Positions 1 through 10,075 of a stretch of DNA of 64,000 bases are shown in pieces. The position numbers were made by a program, and so were the translations under genes. Numbering within the stretch: the first letter of the stretch is position 1; every line of letters starts with the position of its first letter. Below the pieces are notes generated by a model. That model was given only the letters and a program-made list of their open reading frames with translations. It had not been told where the DNA came from and made no database searches. The DNA comes from Tetragonia tetragonoides (Eukaryota > Streptophyta > Magnoliopsida > Caryophyllales > Aizoaceae), in the NCBI GenBank assembly GCA_038025085.1, contig CM076145.1, positions 16,961,000 to 17,024,999 of the forward strand, written 5' to 3'.

Positions 1-359
1 ACAAGCCAAGCTCTTTTGTAGTAGAAAAATGAGTTCATCCTCCAGTCAGATTGTAACATAATTTGCTTGCAGTTGAAACAACAATTAGCAAATAAGCTAC
101 CACCAAGGATGAAGAATCAAACAGCAGCACATTTTGACCCACTGTGTTTCCATACCTTTCTCTGCCACCAATGTTCACTAGATAAAGACCATCATTAACA
201 TTCAAAACCCTTCCGTATCCTATGCCTAACACAGCTTCTCTCCTCTGTTTCCCCACAATCTATCACCAGCTCCATTACAAGCGATATGGCACATCTTTCT
301 CTTCTGTATTTGAGAGTTCTTCGTCCTTCCTCCTGATACAGCAAAACTCGATTCTGAAG
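1..359. other. 3' flank of the PORR gene, no gene seen
   Basis: This stretch lies downstream of the minus-strand PORR gene and probably includes its 3' untranslated region. The short open frames here have no recognisable domain. Nothing else is supported. Confidence 0.4.
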
Positions 360-560
360 TGTCGTCAAATCCTCATCCTTCTGCTGATACAGTAGCACTT
401 GATTCTAACGAGTGGTCAAATCCATGTCCTTCTGCACACTCAATTCTGAGTGTCATTAAATCCACATTCTTTTGTAGCAACTCAATTCTGAAGTGTCATC
501 AAATCCACCTCCTTTTGCAAAACTTGATTGTCAAGGGTCATCAAATCCATGTCCTTGTGA
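360..560 (-). repeat. 42-bp tandem repeat at the 3' end of the PORR gene
   Basis: A degenerate unit containing TCAAATCC followed by CCTTCTG or CCTTTTG on the plus strand recurs near 365, 416, 457, 500 and 542, a period of about 42 bp (51 for the first step). On the coding strand the unit is 14 codons, read as DLMTL-x2-x-VLQKEV, so it extends the protein as a heptad-like helical tail. The array continues beyond the stop codon of the gene, which suggests a once longer tail. Confidence 0.6.
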
Positions 561-1726
561 TCAGCTTCTCTCCAAAGCCTCAATTCTTCCATCCTCACTT
601 TCCACCCCTCCTCCATCAACCCAACAAACTTCTCCTTAATCTCAAGAGATGGATCCTTATCAATCAACACACCATCCTTATACGCCTCTCTCAACACCGC
701 ACTCTTTATTCCACCTTTCAAGGACAAGTAAAATATACCCGAATGCCTAGTAAACGCATTCCCAAACGCATTCGAAAACCTATAATCCTCACAAAACTTC
801 CCTAATATAGGCACACGAATTCTCTTAAACAACGACAACGATAACAACTCATGAAGCACACCCACCATCCTCTTCTCCATTTCTCTCGACACAGGGTCCA
901 AATTCAAAGCATCATCATACGGATTTATGTAAGGCATCTCCATCCAATCCCTAACCCATTCCCTCATTTCCTTTTTGATATAAAACCCACAAGGCAATTT
1001 CCAATTAAATGAAGGCCTAACCCTAATACCTATCAACCTCTCCTCTTCTTCAGCCCTAGCCATTATAACTGACTTCGCGAAATCTGGCTCCCATGAAACC
1101 AACTCTAAATATGAACTTTCATCACAATCACCAACCAATTTAAAATAATTTTCATACTTAGGAACTAAATTACTCAAAAAATCATTAGGAAACCCAAATT
1201 CCCTCTTCACATGATCCAATTTCGCAACACTAATCACCTTATTTTTCGACATCATCAACAATTTACACAATTTCTTAACAATCAACATTTCATTCTCAGC
1301 ATAAATCCGTTTCTCCTCATCCGAAAACCTAACAAGCAATTCACTAGGTCGAATAAATGTAACAAGTTCCGATTTGGGTTTAATTCGATCGAAATAAGTA
1401 TCAAACAAAAGGGGATTCTGATCAAGGAAAGTTTTAGCTCTTACATTGAGTCTCAATCTCTCTCTTCGTTTCTCTAAATACCTTAATGGCATTATCTGGC
1501 CTGGTTCGTTGAGAACTTCTTTGACAACACGAGCACAAAGACGCCATTTTTTGTCGTCTTGAATTGCTCTGTCTAGTAATTCGTCTTTGCGCCAATGGAC
1601 TTTGAGACTCGAAATTGTTGCCCATTGTAGTAAAACCCTAACCCTAGAATTTGAGAAAAATGGCGGAAATTTGGTGTGAAATTGGGAGTTCAAGTGAGTT
1701 ATTGTTTGTTGAAGATTAAAATGCAT
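482..1726 (-). CDS. PORR-domain organellar RNA-binding protein
   Basis: Single-exon ORF of 414 residues. From about residue 40 to 370 it matches what I know of the plant organelle RNA recognition (PORR) family: a KW/WRKD-type start, the L-x2-NP-LFDTYFDRIKPKSE segment, a FPNDF-L-x2-VPKY segment, a WEPD motif and the NPYDDA-x2-LDPVSREMEKR segment. Family members (WTF1, WTF9, RPD1) act in chloroplast or mitochondrial group II intron splicing; this protein's exact target cannot be told. The N-terminus (residues 1-35) has no acidic residue and several basic ones, as expected for an organelle transit peptide. The start is the first ATG and is followed at once by that presequence. The C-terminus ends in two 14-residue repeats rich in L, Q and D. 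Older annotation may call this family 'ubiquitin carboxyl-terminal hydrolase-like', which is a misnomer. Confidence 0.88.
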   Translation of the reverse strand: MHFNLQQTITHLNSQFHTKFPPFFSNSRVRVLLQWATISSLKVHWRKDELLDRAIQDDKKWRLCARVVKEVLNEPGQIMPLRYLEKRRERLRLNVRAKTFLDQNPLLFDTYFDRIKPKSELVTFIRPSELLVRFSDEEKRIYAENEMLIVKKLCKLLMMSKNKVISVAKLDHVKREFGFPNDFLSNLVPKYENYFKLVGDCDESSYLELVSWEPDFAKSVIMARAEEEERLIGIRVRPSFNWKLPCGFYIKKEMREWVRDWMEMPYINPYDDALNLDPVSREMEKRMVGVLHELLSLSLFKRIRVPILGKFCEDYRFSNAFGNAFTRHSGIFYLSLKGGIKSAVLREAYKDGVLIDKDPSLEIKEKFVGLMEEGWKVRMEELRLWREADHKDMDLMTLDNQVLQKEVDLMTLQN

Positions 1727-2011
1727 TGTTAGGTGTTTAAGTGTTCGTAGTACAGAGCTGTGAAAGATTTGAAACGGAGTTGTTTACGGAGTTTACCGCT
1801 TGAGTAGAGGCGTCGAGCTTGAGCCCCTTGATGACCTAGGGCCTAGGGGCCAAACGAGCCGAGCGAAGACAAATATTGAGGTGTTCGTGTTCGGCTCGTT
1901 TATTAAATAAGTACAATTTTAGTGTTTGTGCCCAAATTGTTTCTTATCGAGCCACTTCTAAATGAATTTTGACCGAGTTTATTATGAGGTGTTCACGAAT
2001 ACACTAACTGT

Positions 2012-2027
2012 AAAGGCTCGATAGTCT
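2012..2027. repeat. Left target-site duplication of the LINE
   Basis: AAAGGCTCGATAGTCT occurs here and again at 8328-8343, directly after the poly-A run. At least the 13 bp GGCTCGATAGTCT are unambiguous; the three leading A could belong to the tail. Confidence 0.9.
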
Positions 2028-2036
2028 GAGCCAAGT

Positions 2037-3367
2037 ATGAAACCTAGACAAAGAAACCTCTCCCCATGGGAGAGTCAAGCCACCGCACCAAGAAAAAAAT
2101 TTAAACGTATCTTCCCTTGGAACAATGAATCCGAGGAGAATCCCCACCAAGGTCCCAATGAAGGACCCAATTCTCAGCAAGATCATACTAATGGAGTGAA
2201 CCCCAATCCGAATACGACCATCCCTCCACACAATCCACCCCCTGTGCAAGGACAACAACAAATGTCATATCATGATAAAGCCATCAAACACACTATGTAT
2301 GCCCAGGTTGCAGATCTCTTATCTCTCACCTGGACAAATGATGAACTCGATGAAAATTCTGATGACGATCAACTGGACGCCGATGATGAAGAGGACCCAT
2401 TGTGCCCAACAATCCTCCTTACCAAGGAGGAAAAGAAAAAACTCCGGGATACTTGGCGGAAAGCCTTGATTATTAAGATGTTTGATAGGAGAGTTAGTTT
2501 TACTCAACTGAGCAGAAATGGGTGCTTAAAGGTCGTACAGAACTAATTGATATCACTTGTGACTACTATGTAGTTAAATTCTTTAATCTTGAGGATTACC
2601 ACCATGTTCTAACTCAAGGGCCATGGTTGATCAATGATAGTTACTTGACTATCTGCAAATGAACACATGATTTTGTTCCTGATGAAGAGCCTATTAGATA
2701 CCTCACTGCTTGGATTCGGATACCAAAGCTAGGCATTGAATACTTTAATGGAGAATTCCTCAAGAAAATTGGCAACAAAGTGGGCAAAATAATCAGTGTT
2801 GATCATCATACTTCGAATGTGGAACGAGGCAAATTCACCAGACTTAGTGTGGAAATTGATCTATCTAAACCATTGTTATCCAAGTTTCGTTTGCGTAGCA
2901 AAGTTTTGAGGATTCAATATGAAGGCCTCAAATTACTCTGTTTTCAGTGTGGACGCATTGGCCACAATGAGGATCGCTGTGATAAGAAGGAAATGGTAGT
3001 AGTCCCAGCTGCTGTCAACGCCATGGTTGAGGTCCCTGGTGAAGCCACCAAGACCACCCATGAAGCTCGCCCTGAAAACGTGGAATACTATGGTGATTGG
3101 ATGCTTGTGAAGAAGCCTCCCCGCAAACGCAATCCCAAAGCAGGGGATCAGAAGGAGCCACAAAATCCAAACCCGGAATCAAATGGGCAGAACCCGAACC
3201 CGGAAACCACCCGGACCCACCCAAGACAGAATATTCCTCCGCATAATCACACTCGTGCGCGCAATAAAAGAAATATACAATCATCAGATCAGGAATCCTC
3301 TAAGGCGCGGGATCGCGATTTACTGCTTTGGAGAATCTACATACAACAAACTTTGGTGAGAATATGA
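2037..3367 (+). pseudogene. LINE ORF1, nucleic-acid-binding protein (broken)
   Basis: Begins at ATG 2037, nine bases into the element, and reads 169 codons with a basic, proline-rich N-terminus and an acidic stretch. The frame is lost near 2510-2530; the rest continues in another frame with an in-frame TGA at 2660-2662 where a Trp codon is expected. The second half contains a DUF4283-type region (PWLINDSYLTI, AWIRIPKLG) and a zinc knuckle CFQCGRIGHNEDRC (C-x2-C-x4-H-x4-C). ORF1 proteins of plant L1s coat the element RNA. A Pro/Asn-rich tail may continue to about 3780 in shifting frames. Confidence 0.85.
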
Positions 3368-4097
3368 CGGAAGGACTCCCAAACAGGTTGAAACTGATCA
3401 CGCTATGGACACTGGCCTAAATGAAGAGATTGACCAAATCCAATCTCTCCATTTGTCGGACGAGCGAATTTTGAGGAGTATAATATGGTAACTGAATCTC
3501 CTTCAATTGAGCCAATTTTTAAAAATACGTATATTCCCAGTGGCTCTTTCCTTAATGGAATTTCTAGTATCATTGAATTGTCTCCTCTCCACCCAGGTTA
3601 CCAAAAAACAAATCCCATATCTAAGGTAACCCAGAAATCCCAAACCAACAACGAAGCCTCCCTCACTGAAAAAACCCAATCAAATAAATGAGCCCCAACC
3701 AAGCCATTCACATATACCACCTCACGCCCAACTCCAAAAGAAAACCTCCCCTCGCTTCAGTGGAGACGCTGCCCAGCCCCTAGTAAACGACCTTACCCAC
3801 CAACCTCCTGACCTCGTGAATGATCATGTAACCCATCTCAACCATCCTCAGCAGAACCATACCTCATCACTCCACCCCATTAACTCTCACTTCGGCCTCG
3901 TGGTGACCCACCCGACCCTGACCCCTCATCTTTGTGTCCCCCCGCCACTAGCGTACAAGCTAGTAGTGGAATTCAAACCGATTCCTATCAACTCTTTGCC
4001 TCGGGATCTGATATGCAAAATCTCCATGCCACCCAGGATGGAGGATGCTCTCCTTCTTCTAAGGAGTTTCTCTGTTCCACAAGCTTATGTGTCTTTT

Positions 4098-7000
4098 ATG
4101 GATATGAATACTAACAATCCAAATTATATTGCCTCCCTCCACCAACTTAATTTCCTGGTGTGGAATGTCCAAGGCGCGGGTAGCCACGAATTTTTGAATA
4201 ATCTTCGTGAGTTTATTCGTCTCTATGAACCTAAAGTCTTGGCCTTGGTTGAAACTTGGATCAGCGGTGATCAGGATGACCATGTTTGCAATCAAATAGG
4301 CTATGATGGAAGGTTACATGTTGATACTGTAGGTTTCAGAGGAGGTAATTGGCTCCTTTGGAAAACCGATGAAGTCCTAGTAACACCTATCTCACTCCAT
4401 CCCCAACATATCACAGTTGAGATTTCACGTCACGAGGAACTCCCTTGGGTGTTCACTACAATATACGCTAGTCCCAACCCTGCCCTGCAGAGTGATCTAT
4501 GGGATACGCTACGTGAATTTGCAAGAATAAATAATCGCCATTGGCTTTTAGCAGGTGATTTTAATGGGACGGTCACCCTTGAAGAACAGAATGGAAATTC
4601 TAGTGGCATGACTAGACGCTGCCATAATTTCAGTGAATGGATAGATGAACTCACACTTATGGAGTTAAAATTTTCTGGTCCCAAATACACATGGAGTAGA
4701 GGTAACTCACCTCGCACTTATACTCTTGCAAGCCTGGATCGGGCCCTTTGTAATGGTCCACGACGCCATATGTTTGAAGAAGCCTCAGTACGCCACCTCG
4801 TGACTAATAGGTCTGACAACAAGCCATTGCATATTAGTCCTTTTGGATTTGTGCCTATTTCCTCAACTGGTCGACCTTTTAGATTTCAAGTCGCTTGGTT
4901 ACTTCATGATCAGTTCAAGGATTTTCTTGAACGTCATTGGCGTAATTCGCTTGTCCTTACTAAGAGTTTGCACAAACTAGCGGAATGACTTATGCAATGG
5001 AACAAAGAAGTGTTTGGAAACCTCTTCCTCAACAGGAACCATATCTGGGCCAGGCTCGAAGGGGTTCAAAAATGACTGGCACAACATCCGAACAACCTTG
5101 ATTAAACTGGAGAAGCAACTACGGTCGGATCTTGATCAAGTTCTTGATCAAATTCACCTATTTGGGACACAAAAAGCAAGAGGATTATTTGATTGATGGG
5201 GATAGAAATACCAAATATTTCCATTTTAGTACTGTTATTCGAAGAAAGAACAATCGCATCAAGGGGCTCCAAACTACTGATGGCATCTGGGTTTGGACGC
5301 CGAATGATTTGAAAAAAATGGTACTAGAATTTTTTCGAAACCTATATTCTGAACGGCCTTACTTACCTTCAAGCCCGAGAGAGCCTTGTTCTCTTGTATG
5401 CAACAGATTCCCATCAATATCTAAGATGGATTGTGCTGCTATTGCTCGACCATATTCACGTAGAGAGATCAAGAATGCCCTCAATAACATGGGTGCTTAC
5501 AAAGCTCCAGGCCCCGACGGATTTCAAGCAGTATTCTTCCAAAGAAATTTGGAAGTAGTCGAAGAGAGCGTTTGTGACTTAGCCATTAGCGTGCTTAATG
5601 TTGCGGCCTTCCCTCCTAATCTCAATGATACCATGCTAGTTCTTATACCCAAGTTGGAAACCCCCCAAAGTGTCACACAACTCCGTTCGAGTAGCTTATG
5701 TAATGTGGCTTTTAAGATCATCACAAAAGCCATTGTGAATAGGCTAAAGATAATACTCCCTAATTTGTGTCACCAAATCAAACTAGCTTCGTCCTGGGAC
5801 GTCAAATCACTGATAATGTTGTTATTGTGCAAGAAGTACTTCATTCCATGAGAACAAGTGGGCGTCATAAAGCTATGATGGCCATAAAAATCCATCTTAA
5901 GAAAACATATGATCGTATTCGATGGACTTTCCTTCGAGATACGCTCAAGGATCACTGCCTCCCTCAACAAATGGTAGAGGTCATTATGAACTGTGTTAGC
6001 TCGTGCAATATGAAAATTCTGTGGAATGGTAGTCTCACGGACGCTTTCCAACCATCTCGTGGAGTCCGACAAGGTGACCCATTGTCACCGTACCTCTTTG
6101 TTCTTTGTATGGAAAGATTGGCCCATATCATTGAAGAAGCTACTAGAGTGGGGATTGGAGCCCGGTCTCACTCAGTCATGGAGGACCAGACCTCACTCAC
6201 TTGTTCTTCGCGGATGATTTAGTTCTCTTTGAGGAAGCTTCATTAGAACAAGCTGCTTTTATTATCAATTGCCTCAATAATTTTTGTGAGGTATGTGGTG
6301 AGAAAGTTAGCAACTCTAAATCCCGTGTCCTCTTTTCTAAGGCAGTCAGTAGCACACTAGCGAAGGATATTAGTGAGAAACTGAATATCCCGATCACTGA
6401 TGACCTGGGCTTCTACCTTGGTATGCCAACTCTCTCAAAAAGAGTCACAAAAGAAACTTACAAGCATATTGTTACTAAGGTTAATTAATTCCAGGCTTGC
6501 AGGATGGAAAACCTGCTATCTCTCCTTGGCGGGGCGAGCTACCTTGACCCAATCAACCATTTCAAGCTTGCCTTATTATTCTATGCAGTCGTCTCTGCTT
6601 CCACACTCAATATGCGATGACATAGAGAAAAAATGTTGTGGCTTTGTGTGGGGAAGCACTAAAGAAAAGCGTCGCATACACCTAGTGAGCTGGGACAAGG
6701 TGTCGAAACCAAAAAGTGATGGTGGTTTGGGGTTGCGGTCTATTCGACAATCCAACGCATCGTTTCTTGCAAAACTAGGATGGCGGATTCTCAATGAGCC
6801 CTCCAACCTGTGGTCACGAGTTATTTGCTCCAAGTATTGTCATGGTTGAAATGACCTAGACATGTTTAGACCAGTTCGTGAGAGCTCACATACGTGGAAG
6901 AGCATCCTCCATGGCGCTCCAACACTAAGAAAGGGCGTAATGTCCTCTATAGGCAATGGCATCAAGATTCTTTTTTGGTACAATAGTTGGGCAGAAAATG

Positions 7001-8280
7001 AACCACTAGCAAACCTAGATATGGAACCCATTGATGATGAGAGCTCGGATGCTACTGTAGCATAGATGTGGGGAGCAGAGGGATGGCTATGGGAGAAGTT
7101 CTCTCATCTTCTCCCACTCACGACACTCGAGAAGATAGCTGCCCACCAAGTAGTGAAAAATCTGGGACCTGACCACCTATATTGGAGAGGTTCAAGTTGG
7201 GGAAATTTCACACTAAGGTCGGCTATTGAAATCATGCGTGATACCAGTGATGATGGAACTCATAGAGTTTGGAAAGAAATTTGGAAGGTACGTGCCCCTC
7301 AAAAGTGTCGTACGTTCCTTTGGCTCACACTCCATGAGAGTTTTCTATGTAATGCTACTCGGGTTAAGTGTCATCTAGCCCAATCTGCTACATGCACTGA
7401 TTGTGAAGCAAATAATGAGGATTGTGTTCACGTCCTTCGGGAATGCCCGAGAGCAGCTGAAATATGGGCTTAAATCCAACCTCCCATGGGGTATAATCAA
7501 TTCTTCATGTCTCGCCTCCAAGAATGGATGAATGATAATATGGCAGTGTCAAAAAACTGGGCTAGTACTTTCACTCATTGCATCTGGTGGCTATGGCGAT
7601 GTCAGAATGCGAGAGCTTTTGGTGAGGGAGATACTATTCCTCATCATGATAGGTACAGTTTTATTCTTGCACGAGTAGATGACTATGTGCAGGCGGATGA
7701 AAGAAGTGCTTCACGTCTAGGCGCGGGGAAACGCAAAAGAGAAGAGATCAATGTTAGATGAGATTCCCCACCTGGGGGATGGATCAAAGTAAACACGGAT
7801 GGTGCTTCGTGTGGTAATCTTGGTGCAGGAGGAGGAGGAGGAGGAGGAGTCATTCGCTCCCACTATGGTGCGTTTATGAAAGCCTTCGCTATGAAGTGTG
7901 GTACGTGTTTTTCATTCCGTGCTGAGCTCATCGCTGCACTCCGAGGACTCATTGTAGCCAAAGACCTTGGCCATGAACGAGTCATCCTTGAGGTAGACTC
8001 GGAGCTTGTGGTTCAGGCTCTCAAAGAAGAACCATTTACATGGCATCCTCACTATTTTTTCATCATGCAATGTCGTACACTCTTGCTACTAGACACTTGG
8101 GAAGTAAGAGTTAGGCATGTTTATCGCGAGACAAACCAAGCAAATGATTGGCTCGCGAATTTTAGTTTTGATTGCTCTAGTGATTTTATTATTTTTGGTA
8201 GCCTGCCTGTGGGCATTAATAGCTTATTATTTGAAGATAATATAGGCTGCTCTAAGCCACGTGGCGTTCCTTTGATTTAA
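4098..8280 (+). pseudogene. LINE ORF2, endonuclease-reverse transcriptase-RNase H (broken)
   Basis: The likely original start is ATG 4098, just before the endonuclease motif FLVWNVQGAG; the frame is open upstream to 3816. The endonuclease runs to about 4850 and has LVETW, GDFN and LDRALCN, but the catalytic SDH motif reads SDN. TGA at 4986-4988 replaces a Trp codon. Reverse transcriptase follows with APGPDGF (about 5510), TYDRI where KAYDRI is usual, RQGDPLSPYLF (about 6070) and FADD at 6207-6218. The zf-RVT region spans about 7260-7470 with a Cys/His cluster. RNase H starts at about 7765 with NTDGA, then RAEL and EVDS, and ends at TAA 8280. Further stops or shifts lie near 5850, 6220, 6488, 6849, 7065, 7473 and 7760. 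Confidence 0.88.
7828..7849 (+). repeat. (GGA)7 expansion inside LINE RNase H
   Basis: An uninterrupted GGA trinucleotide run encodes an extra glycine stretch between NTDGA and the VIR strand of the RNase H domain, where a short GAGG-type turn is usual. It keeps the frame. Confidence 0.8.
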
Positions 8281-8294
8281 TAAAATTTTCTTTC

Positions 8295-8308
8295 AGGGCT
8301 TCGGCCCT
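8295..8308 (+). other. 3' stem-loop of the LINE with cUUCGg tetraloop
   Basis: AGGGC-TTCG-GCCCT forms a perfect 5-bp stem closed by a C(UUCG)G tetraloop, 12 nt before the poly-A run. Conserved 3' hairpins are known from LINEs that recognise their own RNA stringently, including some plant L1 clades. Here it is a single sequence observation. Confidence 0.65.
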
Positions 8309-8327
8309 CCATTGCACCAAAAAAAAA

Positions 8328-8343
8328 AAAGGCTCGATAGTCT
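8328..8343. repeat. Right target-site duplication of the LINE
   Basis: Second copy of AAAGGCTCGATAGTCT, overlapping the end of the poly-A tail. Confidence 0.9.
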
Positions 8344-8515
8344 ATAAGTATCCATGAAAATACTAAACAAGCCAGTAGAGGAGTGTTCGTGTTCAGCTCG
8401 TTTATTAATTGAAGTTTGAATTAGTGCTCATTCTCAGTTCATTTATTATTGAGCGAGTTTTGACGGAGTATGTTCACGAGGCGGTCAAGAATGTATCGGC
8501 TCATTTGCACCCCTA

Positions 8516-9213
8516 AATTCAGTTAATCGAAAATTTGGTCGAGTTAATCCATATTTCGATTTAAACATTTTGCGGATCATAATCAAACTGAATAAAGTGG
8601 TTAATCAATTAGTTTCTTGGTTGATGGCATTTCAATTTGGGTACATAGATAACATATGAATGTATTATTGTATATTTTTATGATATAAAAAGCTAATTTT
8701 AGATATTATAAATATTTTACATTTCAGATTCCATAAAATATAGCAAAAACAATAATAAAAATAGTAACAAAGAATTCTTTAGTTATTAAAGATTATATAA
8801 CAACTTAAATTTCAAAAATTACATCAAAATTTTAATAAAAATATTAATAAAAGTGACTCAAAATATCATTTCGATTGATTGGTTAACCAAAATTTCTTAA
8901 ATCGTGAGTCAAATCAGGACCCAAAAATTGAACCTCAAGTTGGGAGTGCTCAAAAACAGTATAAACGAACCAAATTTAATTCCATTTTGCAGCATACTTT
9001 GTCTCCCAATATTACTATAGTTTCGATTTAATTCAATTTAGTTTAATTGGAAGAACACGATCTATAATACTTTACGAGTTGTTTACTTTTTCTATGCACA
9101 AAAAAAAAAGATATTATTACTATAGGCAACTAAATCCCTATTGTCAGATGCCTTCGAAAAGGGACAACTAATTGCCGATTATTAACAAAACAGAGGTGAG
9201 TAAGGGCCCTTAA
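8516..9213. other. AT-rich intergenic stretch, nothing recognised
   Basis: Strongly A/T-rich DNA with short A and T runs and no ORF of note. No gene, RNA or transposon end could be supported. Confidence 0.4.
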
Positions 9214-9325
9214 CAAGTGGAATCTCAATTGGTAAATCTCTAATGCTTCCGATTTCAAGGTAGAGGGTTGAAGACTCATTCCCCTTAATTCATAAATAAG
9301 TATAGTGTTTGTTATTATAGGTCTT
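9214..9325 (+). mobile_element. Possible tRNA-derived SINE relic
   Basis: The segment AATCTCAATTGGTAAATCTC followed by GGTAGAGGGTTGAAGACTC resembles a decayed tRNA-type promoter pair (A box around 9221-9236, B box around 9263-9275) at the usual spacing. No target duplication or tail was established, so this is tentative. Confidence 0.3.
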
Positions 9326-9700
9326 GGGTCAACTTAAAGATGGTTTTGTGTCGTGTCTGGGCAGTGCTCGTGTGGTACCTTTGAGCTATGCTACAGTGTC
9401 ATGTTGTGTCGTGGTTATAGTTATTGGGTTTCGTGCCGTGATAGATCATTCGAAATGTAAACCCAAATCGTGCCTATGCCCGTGCATGTGTCGTGTTGGA
9501 CATGCTGTGTCGTACCGTGTCTAGGCCTTTTAAATATTATTTCACATAATTTTTTGTGCCATATGGTGTCTGAATGTGCCCAACCGTACTTTATCTTCAA
9601 CATCCAGACTCAGACCCGCTCATTAATATCTGTGTTGTGTAAAAGGTGTGTTGGATTATATTGTGTCGTACCTCATGCTAGTCGTGTCTGAAGCCATCTC
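9326..9700. repeat. Degenerate GTGTCGTG-rich repeat region
   Basis: Variants of GTGTCGTGYC and GTCGTACC recur many times (for example near 9349, 9403, 9490, 9510, 9664), unlike the AT-rich surroundings. Such iterated motifs are typical of subterminal regions of plant hAT-like non-autonomous elements. Clear terminal inverted repeats were not found. Confidence 0.35.
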
Positions 9701-10003
9701 TAGATTAGTCAACCCCTCTTTAAAATCCGTGCTTGGATTGCCTTTAACGAAAAAAAAAAACAAAAATAATAAAGAAAACAAATGTTCTATAACTCCTTTT
9801 TTCGATCAGTATAACTTTTATAGCCGTTCTCAAAAATTAAACAAATACATGAATAGCCAGGCCCACTAGCCACATAGTAGGAGTATAGTATGCATCAAGA
9901 GAGCTAACATCGTAAACCGTGGTCCTTGTCCCAAGCCCACAATGAGGGGAGGTCGACGTTTAAGTATTTTTAAGTATATTAGAAGTAACAATACTTTCAA
10001 CAA

Positions 10004-10075
10004 ATCAAAGTGGCGCAGCGGAAGCGTGGTGTGCCCATAACCCACAGGTTTTAGGATCGAAACCTGGCTCTGATA
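10004..10075 (+). tRNA. tRNA-iMet (CAT), possibly a pseudogene
   Basis: A 72-nt sequence with the plant initiator-tRNA core GTGGCGCAGCGGAAGCG, anticodon CAT at 10036-10038 in the loop CCCATAA, and T-arm AGGATCGAAACCT. The acceptor stem ATCAAAG/CTCTGAT has one A-C mismatch. The anticodon stem GTGTG/CCCAC has T at 10032 opposite C, which breaks the middle of the three G-C pairs that mark initiator tRNAs. The T stem has two G-T wobbles. It is either a degraded copy or a poorly functional gene. No intron. Confidence 0.75.

Larger units (their letters stand above)
2028..8330 (+). mobile_element. L1-type non-LTR retrotransposon (LINE), near full length
   Basis: About 6.3 kb bounded by a 13-16 bp target-site duplication and ending in a 12-nt poly-A tail, with no LTRs. 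Domain order is ORF1 (DUF4283-like region, then a CCHC zinc knuckle), then ORF2 with apurinic-type endonuclease, reverse transcriptase (FADD), zf-RVT and a C-terminal plant-type RNase H. This is the usual arrangement of plant L1 elements. Several nonsense codons and frameshifts make it inactive. The intact duplication and tail suggest insertion well after the surrounding small element. Confidence 0.93.
1844..8515. mobile_element. Old small inverted-repeat element split by the LINE
   Basis: Outside the LINE, 1844-2027 and 8344-8515 form one short element of about 350 bp. Its left edge reads TAGGGGCCAAACGAGCCGA and the reverse complement of its right edge reads TAGGGGTGCAAATGAGCCGA. Both halves carry repeats of the type GTTCGTGTTCGGCTCGTTTA, a style of subterminal repeat common in plant hAT-like MITEs. 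No convincing target duplication was found at its outer ends, so the superfamily is uncertain. Confidence 0.45.

Noticed and set aside
360..560. CRISPR-like array
   Set aside because: The regularly spaced units are a coding minisatellite without distinct repeats and spacers, in a plant genome.
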